A DNA stretch of 64,000 nucleotides from DATFVJ01 sp963851085 (GCA_963851085.1 CAWKNX010000023.1:1-64000), one strand, 5' to 3'. Counted from the stretch's first letter, positions 27,229 to 36,596 are shown. The notes: a model not told the origin generated them from the letters alone. Numbers and translations: made by a program.

Positions 27229-28455
27229 TCAGCGCAGTCGCACCGGCAGCTGCTTGATCCCGTTGAGAAAGCTCGACCGGAGCCTGAGCGCCTGGCCGTC
27301 AGGGCGGATGCCGGGCGCCCGCCGGGCGAGCGCGGCGAACAGCACCTGCAGCTCGAGCTGGGCGAGCTGCCGTCCCAGGCAGAAGTGCGGGCCGCCCCCG
27401 CCGAAGCCGGCGTGCGGATTGGGGTCGCGGCCGATGTCGAAGGTCAACGGATCGGCGAAGACGTCGGCGTCCCGGTTCGCTGAGCTGTAAAAGACGACGA
27501 CCTTGTCGCCCTGGGCGATGGGCTGGCCACCGACCTCGGCATCACACGTCGCCGTCCTGCGGAACAGGTTCACCGGGCTCGTCCACCGGACGACCTCCTC
27601 GACCGCGGTCGTGATGAGGCCGGGGTTTTCCAGCAGCCGTCGCCACTGGGCTGGATGCGCGAAGAGCGCCTGCATGCCCCCGGCGGCGGCGTAGGTGGTG
27701 GTCTCGGTCCCCGCGATCGTCAGCATCAGGACGAACATGTAGAACTCATCGGTGGTCAGCGACTCGCCGTGCTCGTCCGGGGCCAGCAGCCTCGTCACGA
27801 TGTCGTCGCGGGGCGCGGCCCGGCGCTGCGCCGCCAGGTCGGCGGCATAGACATACAGTTGCGTGGCCGCGTCCTGCCGGGGGGCGCGGCGGCCGGAGCC
27901 CGTGGCGGAACGGTCGCCTGGATCGTCGTTGCCGACCAGCCGGCTGGCGATTCCGACCAGGTGACCGCGATCTTCCGGTGGCGCGCCGAGCAGTTCACAG
28001 AGCACATACAGGGGCAGTGGCGCGGCGATATCGGCGACGAAATCGGCGGCGCCAAGCGGCGCGACGTCATCGAGCAGGGCTGCGCAGATCTCGCTGATCC
28101 GTTCTTTGAGCTGGCTGATAATGCGCGGCGTGAACATCCGGTTGACGAAGCTGCGCTGCCTGCTGTGCTGCGGCGGATCCATGTTGATCGTCATCAGCCG
28201 CTGCCGGTGGATAACGTCCGGGGGAAGCTCGTCAAACAGCGCGAGACGCTGGTATGAGGAGAAAACCTGTGGATTCCTGGACACCTGCTCGACGTCGCGA
28301 TGCCTCGTGACAGCCCAGAACCCCGGCCAGCCTTCGCCGCCCCCCGCCGCGTGCCAGAACACCGGGGAATGCGCACGCAGCCAGGTGAGCTGGTCGTGCG
28401 GAGTCCCGTTACGAGCGTACGAGTCCGGATCAACGAGGTTAATCTCAGGCGCCAT
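27229..28455 (-). CDS. Cytochrome P450 (2)
   Basis: A 408-residue bacterial P450, of the CYP124/125/142-like kind by overall pattern. I-helix motif is LTIAGTETTTYA, ExxR is in AVEEVVRWTSPV, and the heme loop is FGGGGPHFCLGRQLAQLE. An opening INLVDPDSYARNG and INMDPPQHSRQR are standard. The frame is intact throughout. The substrate is unknown. It is convergent with the KASIII-like gene and divergent from the aryl-adenylate operon. Confidence 0.88.
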   Translation of the reverse strand: MAPEINLVDPDSYARNGTPHDQLTWLRAHSPVFWHAAGGGEGWPGFWAVTRHRDVEQVSRNPQVFSSYQRLALFDELPPDVIHRQRLMTINMDPPQHSRQRSFVNRMFTPRIISQLKERISEICAALLDDVAPLGAADFVADIAAPLPLYVLCELLGAPPEDRGHLVGIASRLVGNDDPGDRSATGSGRRAPRQDAATQLYVYAADLAAQRRAAPRDDIVTRLLAPDEHGESLTTDEFYMFVLMLTIAGTETTTYAAAGGMQALFAHPAQWRRLLENPGLITTAVEEVVRWTSPVNLFRRTATCDAEVGGQPIAQGDKVVVFYSSANRDADVFADPLTFDIGRDPNPHAGFGGGGPHFCLGRQLAQLELQVLFAALARRAPGIRPDGQALRLRSSFLNGIKQLPVRLR

Positions 28456-28778
28456 ATCCCGTGTCCTAGCACCTGTCCGCCGGGTGCCACTCGGCTATCA
28501 CTCAGGCTAGGGATCCGGAGGAGCAGCCCCGCGGCTGGTTACCAATTGTGCCCCTGTTGTCACAGGGACGGAATTTGGCCTGAGCAATCTGCGATAGGAC
28601 ATATCGAGCGGACCGGAACTACCTTGCAAGGAAGCTGCCGTACGGGTTTCCGCGCGCGTCGGCGGAGGGCAGAGCGGGCAGCAAGCAGAGCAGGCCGAGG
28701 GTGATCCTCGCACGTTCGCTGGGCTGCAGCGAGGGGGCCGGGGGACAGCGGTCTTTATTCCATGACGCCTAGGAGGGC
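28456..28778. other. Divergent intergenic region with a borrowed promoter
   Basis: This 323-bp gap lies before the aryl-adenylate operon. Positions 28580-28779 are related to 6600-6721 upstream of the monooxygenase: the motif copy and the stretch to CCGGAACTAC, a later block near GTACGGGTTT versus GTGCGGGATTT, and the CCTAGGAGG ribosome site are shared. About 85 extra bases sit between the last two blocks here. Confidence 0.6.
28581..28599 (+). promoter_or_regulatory. AGCAATC motif, copy upstream of the aryl-adenylate operon
   Basis: TGAGCAATCTGCGATAGG. It matches the 6602 copy in 15 of 18 positions, with further similarity downstream up to CCGGAACTAC. Confidence 0.45.
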
Positions 28779-30602
28779 ATGGTGCCAACGACCGAGGCCC
28801 CGGCGACAAAGGCGCCGATCAGGGAAGAACTGGCCCATCAGGTAGCCGGATTGACGCCTGCACTGCGGGATAACGCACCTCAGCCAAGCCAGTCGGGAAC
28901 CGTTCCCTGGCCGCAGGAGTATGTCGCGCGCTATATCGCCAAGGGCTACTGGGAAGGACGCTCGATCGGCGAGCACATTCTCGCGGCCGCTGACGCGGCC
29001 CCGGATGTGGTCGCCATCGTGGACGGCGAGCTCCGGCTCACCTACCGCGAGCTGGCCGAGCGGGCGGATGCTGCGGCGAGCCGGCTGCGCGCCATCGGCC
29101 TGCGCGGCGATGACCGGATGGTCGTCCAGCTGCCGAACGGCTGGGAGTTCGTGGTCCTGATCCTGGCGTGCCTGCGGCTGGGCGTGATCCCGGTGATGGC
29201 GCTGCCCGCCCACCGCCGGCATGAGCTGTCCTACCTGGTCGCCCAGTCGCAGGCGCGGGCCATCGCGGTGCCTGACACGATCAAGGGGTTCGACTACCAG
29301 GCGATGGCCAGCGACATCGCCGCCGCGGCGGACAGCGTCGCGCACGTCCTGGTGTCCGGCACCGACATCCAGTCCGGCAGCGTGGACCTGCGGGCGCTGT
29401 GCGCGCCCACGGAGGATCCGGCCGCGGTCCGTTCCGAGCTCGATGGCCGCCCCCCCGCCAGCCGTTCGGTAGCAATTTTCTTGCTCTCGGGCGGGACGAC
29501 CGGCATGCCCAAGCTGATCGCCCGCACCCACGACGACTACGCCTATGGCGCCAAGCAGTGCGCCAGGGTCAGCCGGTTCGGGCCCGGCACCGTATACCTC
29601 GCGGTGCTGCCGATGGGGCACAACTTCACCCTGGGCGGCCCGGGAATCATCGGCACGCTGATGTCCGGCGGCCGCGTGGTGATCGCCTCGTCTCCGGCGC
29701 CGGGGAAGGCGTTCACCACGATCGAGCGTGAGCGGGTCACGGCCGCCGCCGTCGTGCCCGCGGTGGCGCAACGGTGGATGGAATTCCGGGAGTCAGACCA
29801 GCGCCACGACATCAGCTCGCTTGAGATCCTGCAGGTCGGCGGGGCCAAGCTGGCGGACTACCTGGCCAGCCGGATCGGCCCGGCGCTGCGGTGCATCGTG
29901 CAGCAGGGCTACGGGATGGCCGAAGGGCTGATCTGCATCACCCGGGGCGACGATTCCGACGAGGTTCTCCACCACACCCAGGGCCGGCCTATCTGCCCCG
30001 ACGACGAGCTCCTGGTAGTGGATGATCAAGGTCAGCCGGTGCCCCTGGACGTTCCCGGGGTGCTGCTGACCCGCGGTCCCTACACCCCACGGGGATATTA
30101 CCGGGCCGAGGAGCATAACGCCCGGTCGTTCATGCCGGATGGCTGGTACCGCACCGGGGACATCGTGCGCCTGCGTCCCGACGGCAACCTGGTGGTCGAG
30201 GGACGGGACAAGGACATGATCAACTGCGGAGGCGAGAAGGTCTCCGCCGAGGAAGTCGAGAACCTGGCCTATCAGGTCGAGGGGGCCGCCCGGGTCGCCG
30301 CCGTGGCGATGCCCGACCCCGTCCTGGGTGAGGGCGTGTGCCTCTATGTCGTGCCGCATCAGGGGATGACCGTCGAGCTGGACGATTTCCTCACCACGAT
30401 GGACCGCATCGGCGTGGCGCGGTTCAAGATGCCCAAGCGGGTCGTCCTGGTCGGCGCCCTGCCCGTCACCAACATTGGAAAGATCGACAAGAACGCGCTC
30501 AGGAAGGACATCCAGCGGCGGCTCGCCGCCGAGCAGGAGGACCGGGCGGGCTCGCCGGACGACGTCCAGGTGCCCGGGCCGGCGAAGCGAACCGCGAGAT
30601 GA
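28779..30602 (+). CDS. Aryl-acid adenylating enzyme (DhbE/NcsB2 type) with grafted N-terminus
   Basis: A 607-residue ANL-family ligase that activates an aromatic acid as AMP ester and loads CoA or a carrier. Aryl-type features are PMGHNFTLGGPG (Asn in place of Asp235), LLSGGTTGMPKLIARTH, YGMAEGLICITR, WYRTGDIVRLRPDG and the A10 Lys in NIGKIDKNALRKD. The enzyme proper begins near residue 43 (PWPQEYVARYIAKGYW). Residues 1-40 (MVPTTEAPATK, IREELAH, TPALRDNA) are extra and resemble the N-terminus of the monooxygenase at 6721. AGGAGG at 28771-28776 suits the GTG at 28782 better than ATG 28779. Its likely substrate is the product of the iterative PKS. It is coupled to the next gene. Confidence 0.87.
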   Translation: MVPTTEAPATKAPIREELAHQVAGLTPALRDNAPQPSQSGTVPWPQEYVARYIAKGYWEGRSIGEHILAAADAAPDVVAIVDGELRLTYRELAERADAAASRLRAIGLRGDDRMVVQLPNGWEFVVLILACLRLGVIPVMALPAHRRHELSYLVAQSQARAIAVPDTIKGFDYQAMASDIAAAADSVAHVLVSGTDIQSGSVDLRALCAPTEDPAAVRSELDGRPPASRSVAIFLLSGGTTGMPKLIARTHDDYAYGAKQCARVSRFGPGTVYLAVLPMGHNFTLGGPGIIGTLMSGGRVVIASSPAPGKAFTTIERERVTAAAVVPAVAQRWMEFRESDQRHDISSLEILQVGGAKLADYLASRIGPALRCIVQQGYGMAEGLICITRGDDSDEVLHHTQGRPICPDDELLVVDDQGQPVPLDVPGVLLTRGPYTPRGYYRAEEHNARSFMPDGWYRTGDIVRLRPDGNLVVEGRDKDMINCGGEKVSAEEVENLAYQVEGAARVAAVAMPDPVLGEGVCLYVVPHQGMTVELDDFLTTMDRIGVARFKMPKRVVLVGALPVTNIGKIDKNALRKDIQRRLAAEQEDRAGSPDDVQVPGPAKRTAR

Positions 30603-31897
30603 CCGAGGCGAAGCTGAGCGGCGGTTTCCTGCTGGCGGACTCAGCCGAGCGGCATGCGGCCAACGCGCGGTTGCGCGACCGGGGCCAGGTGCATTGCATC
30701 ACGCTGCCCTCGGGGAAGACCGCCTGGCTGGTAACCGGGTACGACGAGGTCCGCCGGGCGCTGATGGACCTGCGCCTCGAGCCGCGGACCGCCACCGTCG
30801 GCAACCGCCGCCGGATGCCGGACGACGTGCGGCTCGGCATGAACAGCCACATGCTCAACGTCAACCCGCCCGACCACACGCGCCTGCGGCGGCTGGTTTC
30901 CGCCGCGTTCACCCGCCGGCGCATGGAGCAGATGCGGCCGAGGATCCAGCTGATCACCAATGAGCTGCTCGACGCGATCGAGGGCCGGGACGAGCTGGAT
31001 CTCATCGAGACCCTGGCGTTGCCGCTCCCGATCCGGGTGCTCTGCGAGCTGATCGGCGTTCCCGGGGAGGACTCCGACTACTTCCACGGGCTGACCGCAT
31101 CGATCACCACCAGCGCGCTCGCACTCGAGCAGCTCGACGCCGCCGCCGCCGAAATGCTCGGTTACATCCGCCACCTGGTGAAACGCAAAGAGCGGGAGCC
31201 CGCGCCCGACCTGCTGTCCGCGCTCGTGGCCGTGCGCGACGGCAACGACCGGCTCGCCGGGCACGAGCTGACCTCGATGGTCTTCCTGCTCCTCACCGCC
31301 GGCCACGAGACCACCGTGAATCTCATCAGCAACACGCTGCTGGCCCTGCTCACCCACCCGGACCAGCTGGACCGGCTGCGGGCCGACCACAGCTTGCTGC
31401 CCGCCGCGGTGGAGGAGGGGCTGCGCTACGACAGCCCGGTGCAGGTGGCCCTCCGGCACAGCCTCGAGCCCGTCGAGCTGGGCGGCGTGACGATCCCGGC
31501 CGGCTCGACCGTGGTGCTCTCGGTGCTCGCCGCCAACCGCGACGCGGCCAGGTTCCCCGAGCCCGACCGGTTCGACCTCACCCGGGCGGACAATCCGCAG
31601 CTGGCCTTCGGCGTCGGCCTGCACCACTGCATCGGGGCGCCGCTGGCCAGGGTCGAGGGCGTGGTCGCGATCGGCTCGCTGCTCGCCAGGTTCCCCGGCC
31701 TGCGGCTAGCCGTGCCTGCCGAGGAGCTGGGCTGGCGGCTCAGCATCATCATGCATGGCCTGGAAACGTTGCCGGTCAGGCTCCGCGAGGATGCCCGATC
31801 CACATCACCGCATCCGCCGAGGTGTGCATCGGATTTGGTTCCGATCATGATAGATCATGCCGTTCTAGAATCGGCGATACTTGTGGAGGAGACATGA
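30599..31897 (+). CDS. Cytochrome P450 (3), NcsB3-like position
   Basis: A 432-residue P450. The I-helix is LLTAGHETTVNL, ExxR in AVEEGLRYDSPV, and the heme loop FGVGLHHCIGAPLARVEG. The ATG overlaps the stop of the aryl-adenylate gene as ATGA, so the two are co-translated; its own stop touches the ATG of the methyltransferase. In neocarzinostatin the set ligase, P450 and O-methyltransferase (NcsB2, B3, B1) decorates the naphthoate. The same order here suggests ring hydroxylation of the aryl acid. The C-terminus carries about 30 extra residues after the normal P450 end. Confidence 0.88.
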   Translation: MTEAKLSGGFLLADSAERHAANARLRDRGQVHCITLPSGKTAWLVTGYDEVRRALMDLRLEPRTATVGNRRRMPDDVRLGMNSHMLNVNPPDHTRLRRLVSAAFTRRRMEQMRPRIQLITNELLDAIEGRDELDLIETLALPLPIRVLCELIGVPGEDSDYFHGLTASITTSALALEQLDAAAAEMLGYIRHLVKRKEREPAPDLLSALVAVRDGNDRLAGHELTSMVFLLLTAGHETTVNLISNTLLALLTHPDQLDRLRADHSLLPAAVEEGLRYDSPVQVALRHSLEPVELGGVTIPAGSTVVLSVLAANRDAARFPEPDRFDLTRADNPQLAFGVGLHHCIGAPLARVEGVVAIGSLLARFPGLRLAVPAEELGWRLSIIMHGLETLPVRLREDARSTSPHPPRCASDLVPIMIDHAVLESAILVEET

Positions 31898-32944
31898 ATG
31901 GCCACCAGCGGTGATGTGACCGTCAGGGATTCTGATTTTTTGCGGATAATATGTTTTGGCACGACCGCCTTCGAATTGCTGCGCACGGGTCTCGAATTCG
32001 ACCTTTTTGAGCGCCTGGAGGCGGCCGGCGGGATGGACCTCGGGGAGGTCGCGGCCGCGATCGGCGCCGAAGAGCAGCCCGCCCGCATCCTCCTGCTGGG
32101 GCTAAGCTCCCTCAAGCTGCTCGACAAGCAGGGGGAAACGTACGTCAACAGCGAACTGGCCCGGCGGAGGCTGCTGCGGTCCAGCCCGCGCTTCATGGGT
32201 AAGTTCGTCGATATCCAGGCCAAGGTCATCAACGCCACCCTGGGCGACTTCGCCGAGTCGATCCGGCAGAACACGAACGTTGGGCTGCGCCATATCAGCG
32301 GCCCGGGCACGACGTTGTACGAGCGGCTCACCGCGCACCCGGAATTGCAGGAAGTCTTCTACGACAACATGGGTGACGTGTCGCAGACGGTCTTCGACCG
32401 CATCCTGGACCGGTATGACTTCAGCCAGGTCCGTCACGTCATCGATCTCGGTGGCGGTGACGGCGCGAACAGTATCGAGATGGCCCGCCGTTACCCGCAT
32501 ATCGAGGCGACGGTGTTCGACAAGGAGAGCGTGACCAGGATCGCCGGGGAGCGGATCCAGGATCCGGACGTGCGCAGGCGCGTGCATTTTCACCCTGGCG
32601 ACATCTTCGACGACGCGTTGCCGCGCGGCGCGGACGCGATCCTCTACTTCCACATCTTCGAGATCTGGTCCCTGGAGCGGAACACCGACCTGCTGCGCAA
32701 GTGCCATGCCGCGCTGGAGGACGGGGGCGTCTGCCTGGTCTACAACTTCGCGTCGAACGACGATGGCATCGGGCCGGTACTGGCCGGGCTGATGTCGCCG
32801 TACTTCCTCACCCTGGCCTCTGGCGAGGGCATGGTCTACTCGCCCACCGACATGGAGCAGGCCGTCCTCGATGCGGGTTTCTCCCGGGCCGTGCGTTACG
32901 ACGACCTGGGTTTCGGCCACACGCTGATCGTCGGGTACAAATAA
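31898..32944 (+). CDS. SAM-dependent O-methyltransferase (NcsB1-like)
   Basis: A 348-residue methyltransferase of the plant-type OMT (Methyltransf_2) family. An N-terminal winged-helix dimerisation part (about 15-100, with ARILLLGLSSLKLLDKQG) is followed by a Rossmann domain with VIDLGGGDGANSIEMA, a FHPGDIFDD acidic loop and a final GFSRAVRYDDLGFGHTLIVG. It probably methylates the OH put on by the P450 that ends at the base before its ATG. It lies third in the ligase, P450, OMT unit. Confidence 0.87.
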   Translation: MATSGDVTVRDSDFLRIICFGTTAFELLRTGLEFDLFERLEAAGGMDLGEVAAAIGAEEQPARILLLGLSSLKLLDKQGETYVNSELARRRLLRSSPRFMGKFVDIQAKVINATLGDFAESIRQNTNVGLRHISGPGTTLYERLTAHPELQEVFYDNMGDVSQTVFDRILDRYDFSQVRHVIDLGGGDGANSIEMARRYPHIEATVFDKESVTRIAGERIQDPDVRRRVHFHPGDIFDDALPRGADAILYFHIFEIWSLERNTDLLRKCHAALEDGGVCLVYNFASNDDGIGPVLAGLMSPYFLTLASGEGMVYSPTDMEQAVLDAGFSRAVRYDDLGFGHTLIVGYK

Positions 32945-33076
32945 AGCGGCAACGCAGAAATCACAAGCTTCTATTCGAATGCCGCTGAAATCAGGCGCAA
33001 CCAGGGAGATGCGGCATACGGCATGCGATGTGACGCTATGTTGCAAGCTCACCCGGCCTAATGAAGGAGATGCGCA

Positions 33077-34336
33077 ATGGCAGGCGGAACCGCTGTACAG
33101 GAACGCAAGCTACGCTTGCCGCCTGAGCCGGATCTCACTCCGGGCGAGATCATCGCGCGAGCCGAAGCCATCGCGCCTACCCTGGTCGGGCGGCAAGCCG
33201 AGACCGAGGAGCGAACATTCTATGCTCAGGACACGCATGAGACCTTCGCGAAGGCCGGCTTTTACCGGATTCTGGTACCGCGGCGCTACGGCGGCTACGA
33301 ATTTGGGATCGACACCTTTCTGCGCGTGTCAATGGCACTCGCCCGCGGATGTCCCTCTACGGGCTGGATGTACAGCCTGGGCCAGGCACACGCGCTCATC
33401 GTGGCGAGCCTGTTCGGGGAGCGGGCACAGGACGAACTGTTCGGCTCTGGGGACTTTATCTGTCCTGCGGTTGCAGCGCCCGGTGGCACGGCGCAGCAGG
33501 GGCCGGATGGGCAGTGGCTGATAAGCGGAAGGTGGAGCTACTGCTCCGGTGCGCCGTACGCCACGCATTTCCTTGGTCACACGCTGGTCCCGGCCGGCGA
33601 CGGAGGGGACCCGCAGCCCATGGCGTTTGTCGTGCCGCGAAGTGGGTGGAACCTCGTCGACGACTGGGGCCGCCACCTCGGGCTCAGGGGTAGCGGCTCG
33701 CACAGCATCACGATCTCGGGTGCCCGCGTCCCCGATTACTTCGCGCTGAGGTCCGTGCACGTCGTCAACACCGATGTGACCGCGGGCACGCCCGGCCTTG
33801 ATCTGCACGGTAACCCGCAGTACGCGGGCGGAGCGCTCAGCTTCATGTGCCTCGGGCTCGCCGCCCTCGCCGTAGGCATCGCCAATGGCGCGCTGGACGC
33901 GTATGAAGAACTGCTGAGGACGAAGCAGACATTCCATCCGCCGATCATGAATCGATCGGAGAGCCCCGACTACCAGCTCTGGCATGGCGAGGCTATCGGA
34001 TTGATTGCCACGGCAGAGGCAGCCCTGTCGAATGCCGCACAGCAATGGCAAGACGCCTGCAGCCAGGGTCGCGGAGCCTTCACGGGAAACGTAAATCTAC
34101 ATATCACCGCGATCTGCAACGAAGTGATAAACATTTGCTGGCGTGCCGCGGAGAGGTTCCTCTTCCGTACCGCCGGATCCAGTTCCATACGACAGGGCGA
34201 GCGTGTCGAGCGTATGTGGCGTGATCTGTCCATGGTGTACACCCATGCCGGTCCCATCTTCCTGGCTACCGCAGGGAACCGCGCGCTTTCACAATCCCGG
34301 CTGGGCGCGGAATCGGCCGGGTTCGCCGCGGGCTAA
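33077..34336 (+). CDS. Acyl-CoA-dehydrogenase-fold flavin monooxygenase (2)
   Basis: A 419-residue second member of the reduced-flavin-dependent acyl-CoA-dehydrogenase-fold monooxygenases. RILVPRRYGGYEFG, GRWSYCSGAPYATHFLG, GRHLGLRGSGSHSITI and the C-terminal helical part (AERFLFRTAGSSSIRQ, MWRDLSMVYTHAG) fit that group, which includes aromatic and polyketide hydroxylases. The GAAGGAG ribosome site is well placed. It is 132 bp after the OMT, so it may be read from its own promoter or the operon. It is convergent with hydrolase H2, as copy 1 (6721) is upstream of hydrolase H1. Confidence 0.83.
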   Translation: MAGGTAVQERKLRLPPEPDLTPGEIIARAEAIAPTLVGRQAETEERTFYAQDTHETFAKAGFYRILVPRRYGGYEFGIDTFLRVSMALARGCPSTGWMYSLGQAHALIVASLFGERAQDELFGSGDFICPAVAAPGGTAQQGPDGQWLISGRWSYCSGAPYATHFLGHTLVPAGDGGDPQPMAFVVPRSGWNLVDDWGRHLGLRGSGSHSITISGARVPDYFALRSVHVVNTDVTAGTPGLDLHGNPQYAGGALSFMCLGLAALAVGIANGALDAYEELLRTKQTFHPPIMNRSESPDYQLWHGEAIGLIATAEAALSNAAQQWQDACSQGRGAFTGNVNLHITAICNEVINICWRAAERFLFRTAGSSSIRQGERVERMWRDLSMVYTHAGPIFLATAGNRALSQSRLGAESAGFAAG

Positions 34337-34476
34337 ACGGGGAAAATCGGCACCGGGCAGCAGGACGCTCAGGACGTTCGTGCAGTTCAGCGGATAGTTC
34401 AGGCCTTGTCCTTGCCGGGTGGCCGGCCACGATCGGAGAAGAGGTTCCGTCTGGAGATCTGGCCTGCCCGTTGGGC

Positions 34477-34509
34477 CGGCGGGGCTGCGGACCCATGGCA
34501 GCCCCGCCG
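34477..34509. terminator. Bidirectional terminator-like hairpin
   Basis: CGGCGGGGCTGC at 34477-34488 pairs with 34498-34509, a 12-bp perfect stem with a 9-base loop, between the convergent monooxygenase and hydrolase genes. Confidence 0.65.
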
Positions 34510-34567
34510 CGCTCATCATGATCGCCAGCGCCGCCTGCACGCGGCGCGGCTCCCTGCCCCTGGGCGG

Positions 34568-35356
34568 TTACACATGCGCGGCGGCCAGGAATCCCTGGAC
34601 CACCGGTGCGACCGATTCGGGGACAATGGTGTGAGTCAGGCCTTCAATGGAGTGGCGCGTCGCATTGGGGAGGGCATCCACGAGGGCCTGCACGGAATCA
34701 CGTTGCCACTGCGGGCTCCGCCCGCCGTCTATGACGAGGGTCGGCACCGTGACGAGCGGCAGCCGCTCGATGGGCATCGAGTTGTCGCCCGCTATGGCCA
34801 GGTCATACGGCAGCGTGGTGGCCAGGCTCTCGAGCAGCGGCCACATCGGCATCTTCTGCACTCGGTCCAAGACCTCGGAAGGCAGCCCGATGCCCCTTTC
34901 CAGGAAGTGCGTGACAGCGTCGCCCGGGCGGCCCGAGTCCAGCAGATGGGTGATGTTCGTCCGGAATTCCTGGTCCAGCCGGGCGTGGGCGTCGCCCACG
35001 ATGTAAGGCGGCTCATACAGCGCCAGCCTCGTGATGGGCACCCCCTGGGCCACCGCTTCCAGGGCCAGCATGCCGCCGGTGCAGTTCGCGAAGAGCATCG
35101 CCGACCCGCCAGCCACGCCGATGACCGCGTTGAGATCGTCGATCTCTTTGCTGACCGCGTAGGGCTGGGTGTCCCCGCTGTCGCTGCGGCCGCGGCGATC
35201 GTAGTTGAACACGGTGAAGTGCGGCGCCAGCAGCGAGGCGAGCTCAGCTGCCTGCTGCCGGTCGTTCAGGCCGCCGCCCATCATGATGAGGGCTGCTCCC
35301 GCACCCAACCGGTCGAAGGCTAGGGCGGTGCCATCCTTCGAAATCACTGTTTCCAT
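34568..35356 (-). CDS. Alpha/beta hydrolase H2, Cys-type elbow
   Basis: A 262-residue intact relative of H1 and H3. Features are METVISKDGTALAFDRLG, GGGLNDRQQ, FNYDRRGRSDSGDTQPYAV and a late His in GLTHTIVPESVAPV. The nucleophile elbow is ANCTGG, so the nucleophile position holds Cys, as in H1 (GNCSGG), whereas H3 has Ser (GVSSGG). Cys nucleophiles occur in dienelactone hydrolases. The ATG at 35356 follows GGAGG. The substrate is unknown; cluster context suggests an aryl ester, lactone or thioester. Confidence 0.8.
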   Translation of the reverse strand: METVISKDGTALAFDRLGAGAALIMMGGGLNDRQQAAELASLLAPHFTVFNYDRRGRSDSGDTQPYAVSKEIDDLNAVIGVAGGSAMLFANCTGGMLALEAVAQGVPITRLALYEPPYIVGDAHARLDQEFRTNITHLLDSGRPGDAVTHFLERGIGLPSEVLDRVQKMPMWPLLESLATTLPYDLAIAGDNSMPIERLPLVTVPTLVIDGGRSPQWQRDSVQALVDALPNATRHSIEGLTHTIVPESVAPVVQGFLAAAHV

Positions 35357-35427
35357 GAATTTCCTCCGCACTGGGAACTTTGTCGGCGGCCTTTGCGTGG
35401 TCGGCCAGGCCGAAGGCGCCAGCCCGG

Positions 35428-36453
35428 CTAGAGCGGCCGGGCCTCGGTGATAGGCAGGCTCTTGGTGGGAATCACGCGCACGAGCTCCAGGCCGGCCTGG
35501 CGGAGCAACTGCTCCATCTGCTCGTGGCTGCGCCCGCCGCCACCGCTCATGGTCAGCAGCAGGAGGTCATAGAGCTTGCCCCACTCAAAGGCATTGCCGG
35601 GAACCAGGACAGGCTCGATGATCAGCATCTTGCTGTCGTCCCGCATGGCGGCGCGTACCGTCCGCAGGGCGCGCAGCGCCTCCTGGTCCTGCATGCTGTA
35701 CATGATCCGCTTCATGACGTAAGCGTCCGCGCCGGCGGGCGCCGACTCGAGGTAGCTGCCCCCGGCCGCCTGGCAGCGATCCGTAACGCCGTGCTCAGCC
35801 AGCACCGGCCCGGCGCCGGCCACCACGTGGGGCTGGTCGAACACCGTGCCTGTCACTGAGGGGAACGCCGCGAGCAGGGCGGCGAGGAACGCGCCGTTGC
35901 CGCCGCCGACGTCGACGATGGTGCCGAAGGACGCCCAGTCATAGGCCGGGATCAGGGTACGGACCTCCCGGCGGGTGACTGCCTGCTGCGAGGCGTCGAA
36001 CCGGGCGCTATCGGCCGGCCGCTCGGCGAAGAACTCCCACGCGCTCTTGCCGTGCGCCTGGTCGAAGGCCGGTTGTCCCGTTCGCAGGCTGTGATCGAGC
36101 AACGCCCACGCCTGGATGTCGGGGGCCAGCAGGGGATAGGCCTCACGCAGCGACCGCGGGTGGTCGCTGCGCAGTGGGTCGGCCAGCGGGGTCATGGCGA
36201 ACACGCCAGGGTCCGTCTCGGCGAACACGCCCTTGCACGCCAGCACCCGCATCGCGCGGTACAGGGATGGCGCATGCGTCCCCGTCAGCTCAGCCAGTTC
36301 ACCGACTGAGCGCGGACCGCCGGCGAGGTGGTCGGCTATTTTCAGGTCGCAGGCCGCGCGCAAGGTAAACGGCACAATATAGTCGGCCATCTCGGTCAGC
36401 CGCGCGGCGGATTCGGTGTAATTGCCGGCGACGGCTCGTTCGTCGGTTTTCAC
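35428..36453 (-). CDS. SAM-dependent O-methyltransferase (3)
   Basis: About 341 residues of the Methyltransf_2 family. A dimerisation domain (IVPFTLRAACDLKIADHLAG, GTHAPSLYRAMRVLA) leads to a SAM site in IVDVGGGNGAFLAALLA and a C-terminal EWGKLYDLLLLTMSGGGGRS. Members include acetylserotonin-type and polyketide O-methyltransferases. The frame remains open 222 bp upstream but the family N-terminus begins near VKTDERAVAGNYTES, so GTG 36453 is chosen; the ribosome site is weak. It is divergent from the dioxygenase gene across a gap holding 13-bp repeats. Confidence 0.82.
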   Translation of the reverse strand: MKTDERAVAGNYTESAARLTEMADYIVPFTLRAACDLKIADHLAGGPRSVGELAELTGTHAPSLYRAMRVLACKGVFAETDPGVFAMTPLADPLRSDHPRSLREAYPLLAPDIQAWALLDHSLRTGQPAFDQAHGKSAWEFFAERPADSARFDASQQAVTRREVRTLIPAYDWASFGTIVDVGGGNGAFLAALLAAFPSVTGTVFDQPHVVAGAGPVLAEHGVTDRCQAAGGSYLESAPAGADAYVMKRIMYSMQDQEALRALRTVRAAMRDDSKMLIIEPVLVPGNAFEWGKLYDLLLLTMSGGGGRSHEQMEQLLRQAGLELVRVIPTKSLPITEARPL

Positions 36454-36545
36454 CGGTCCATCGTCGCGCGCGCCGCATCGCCGGACACCTTCCTGGATGC
36501 TGTATTCCCCGCCCGGCCTGCGGCCTGGGCGGGTGCGGCGCCTGC

Positions 36546-36596
36546 CAGCGGGATGACCCAGCGGGATGACCCAGCGGGATGACCCAGCGGGATGAC
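36546..36596. repeat. 13-bp direct repeats in a divergent promoter gap
   Basis: Four head-to-tail copies of CAGCGGGATGACC (the last one base short) between the OMT and the hydroxymandelate synthase-like gene. This could be an array of operator sites for a regulator of both genes, or plain slippage. Confidence 0.6.
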
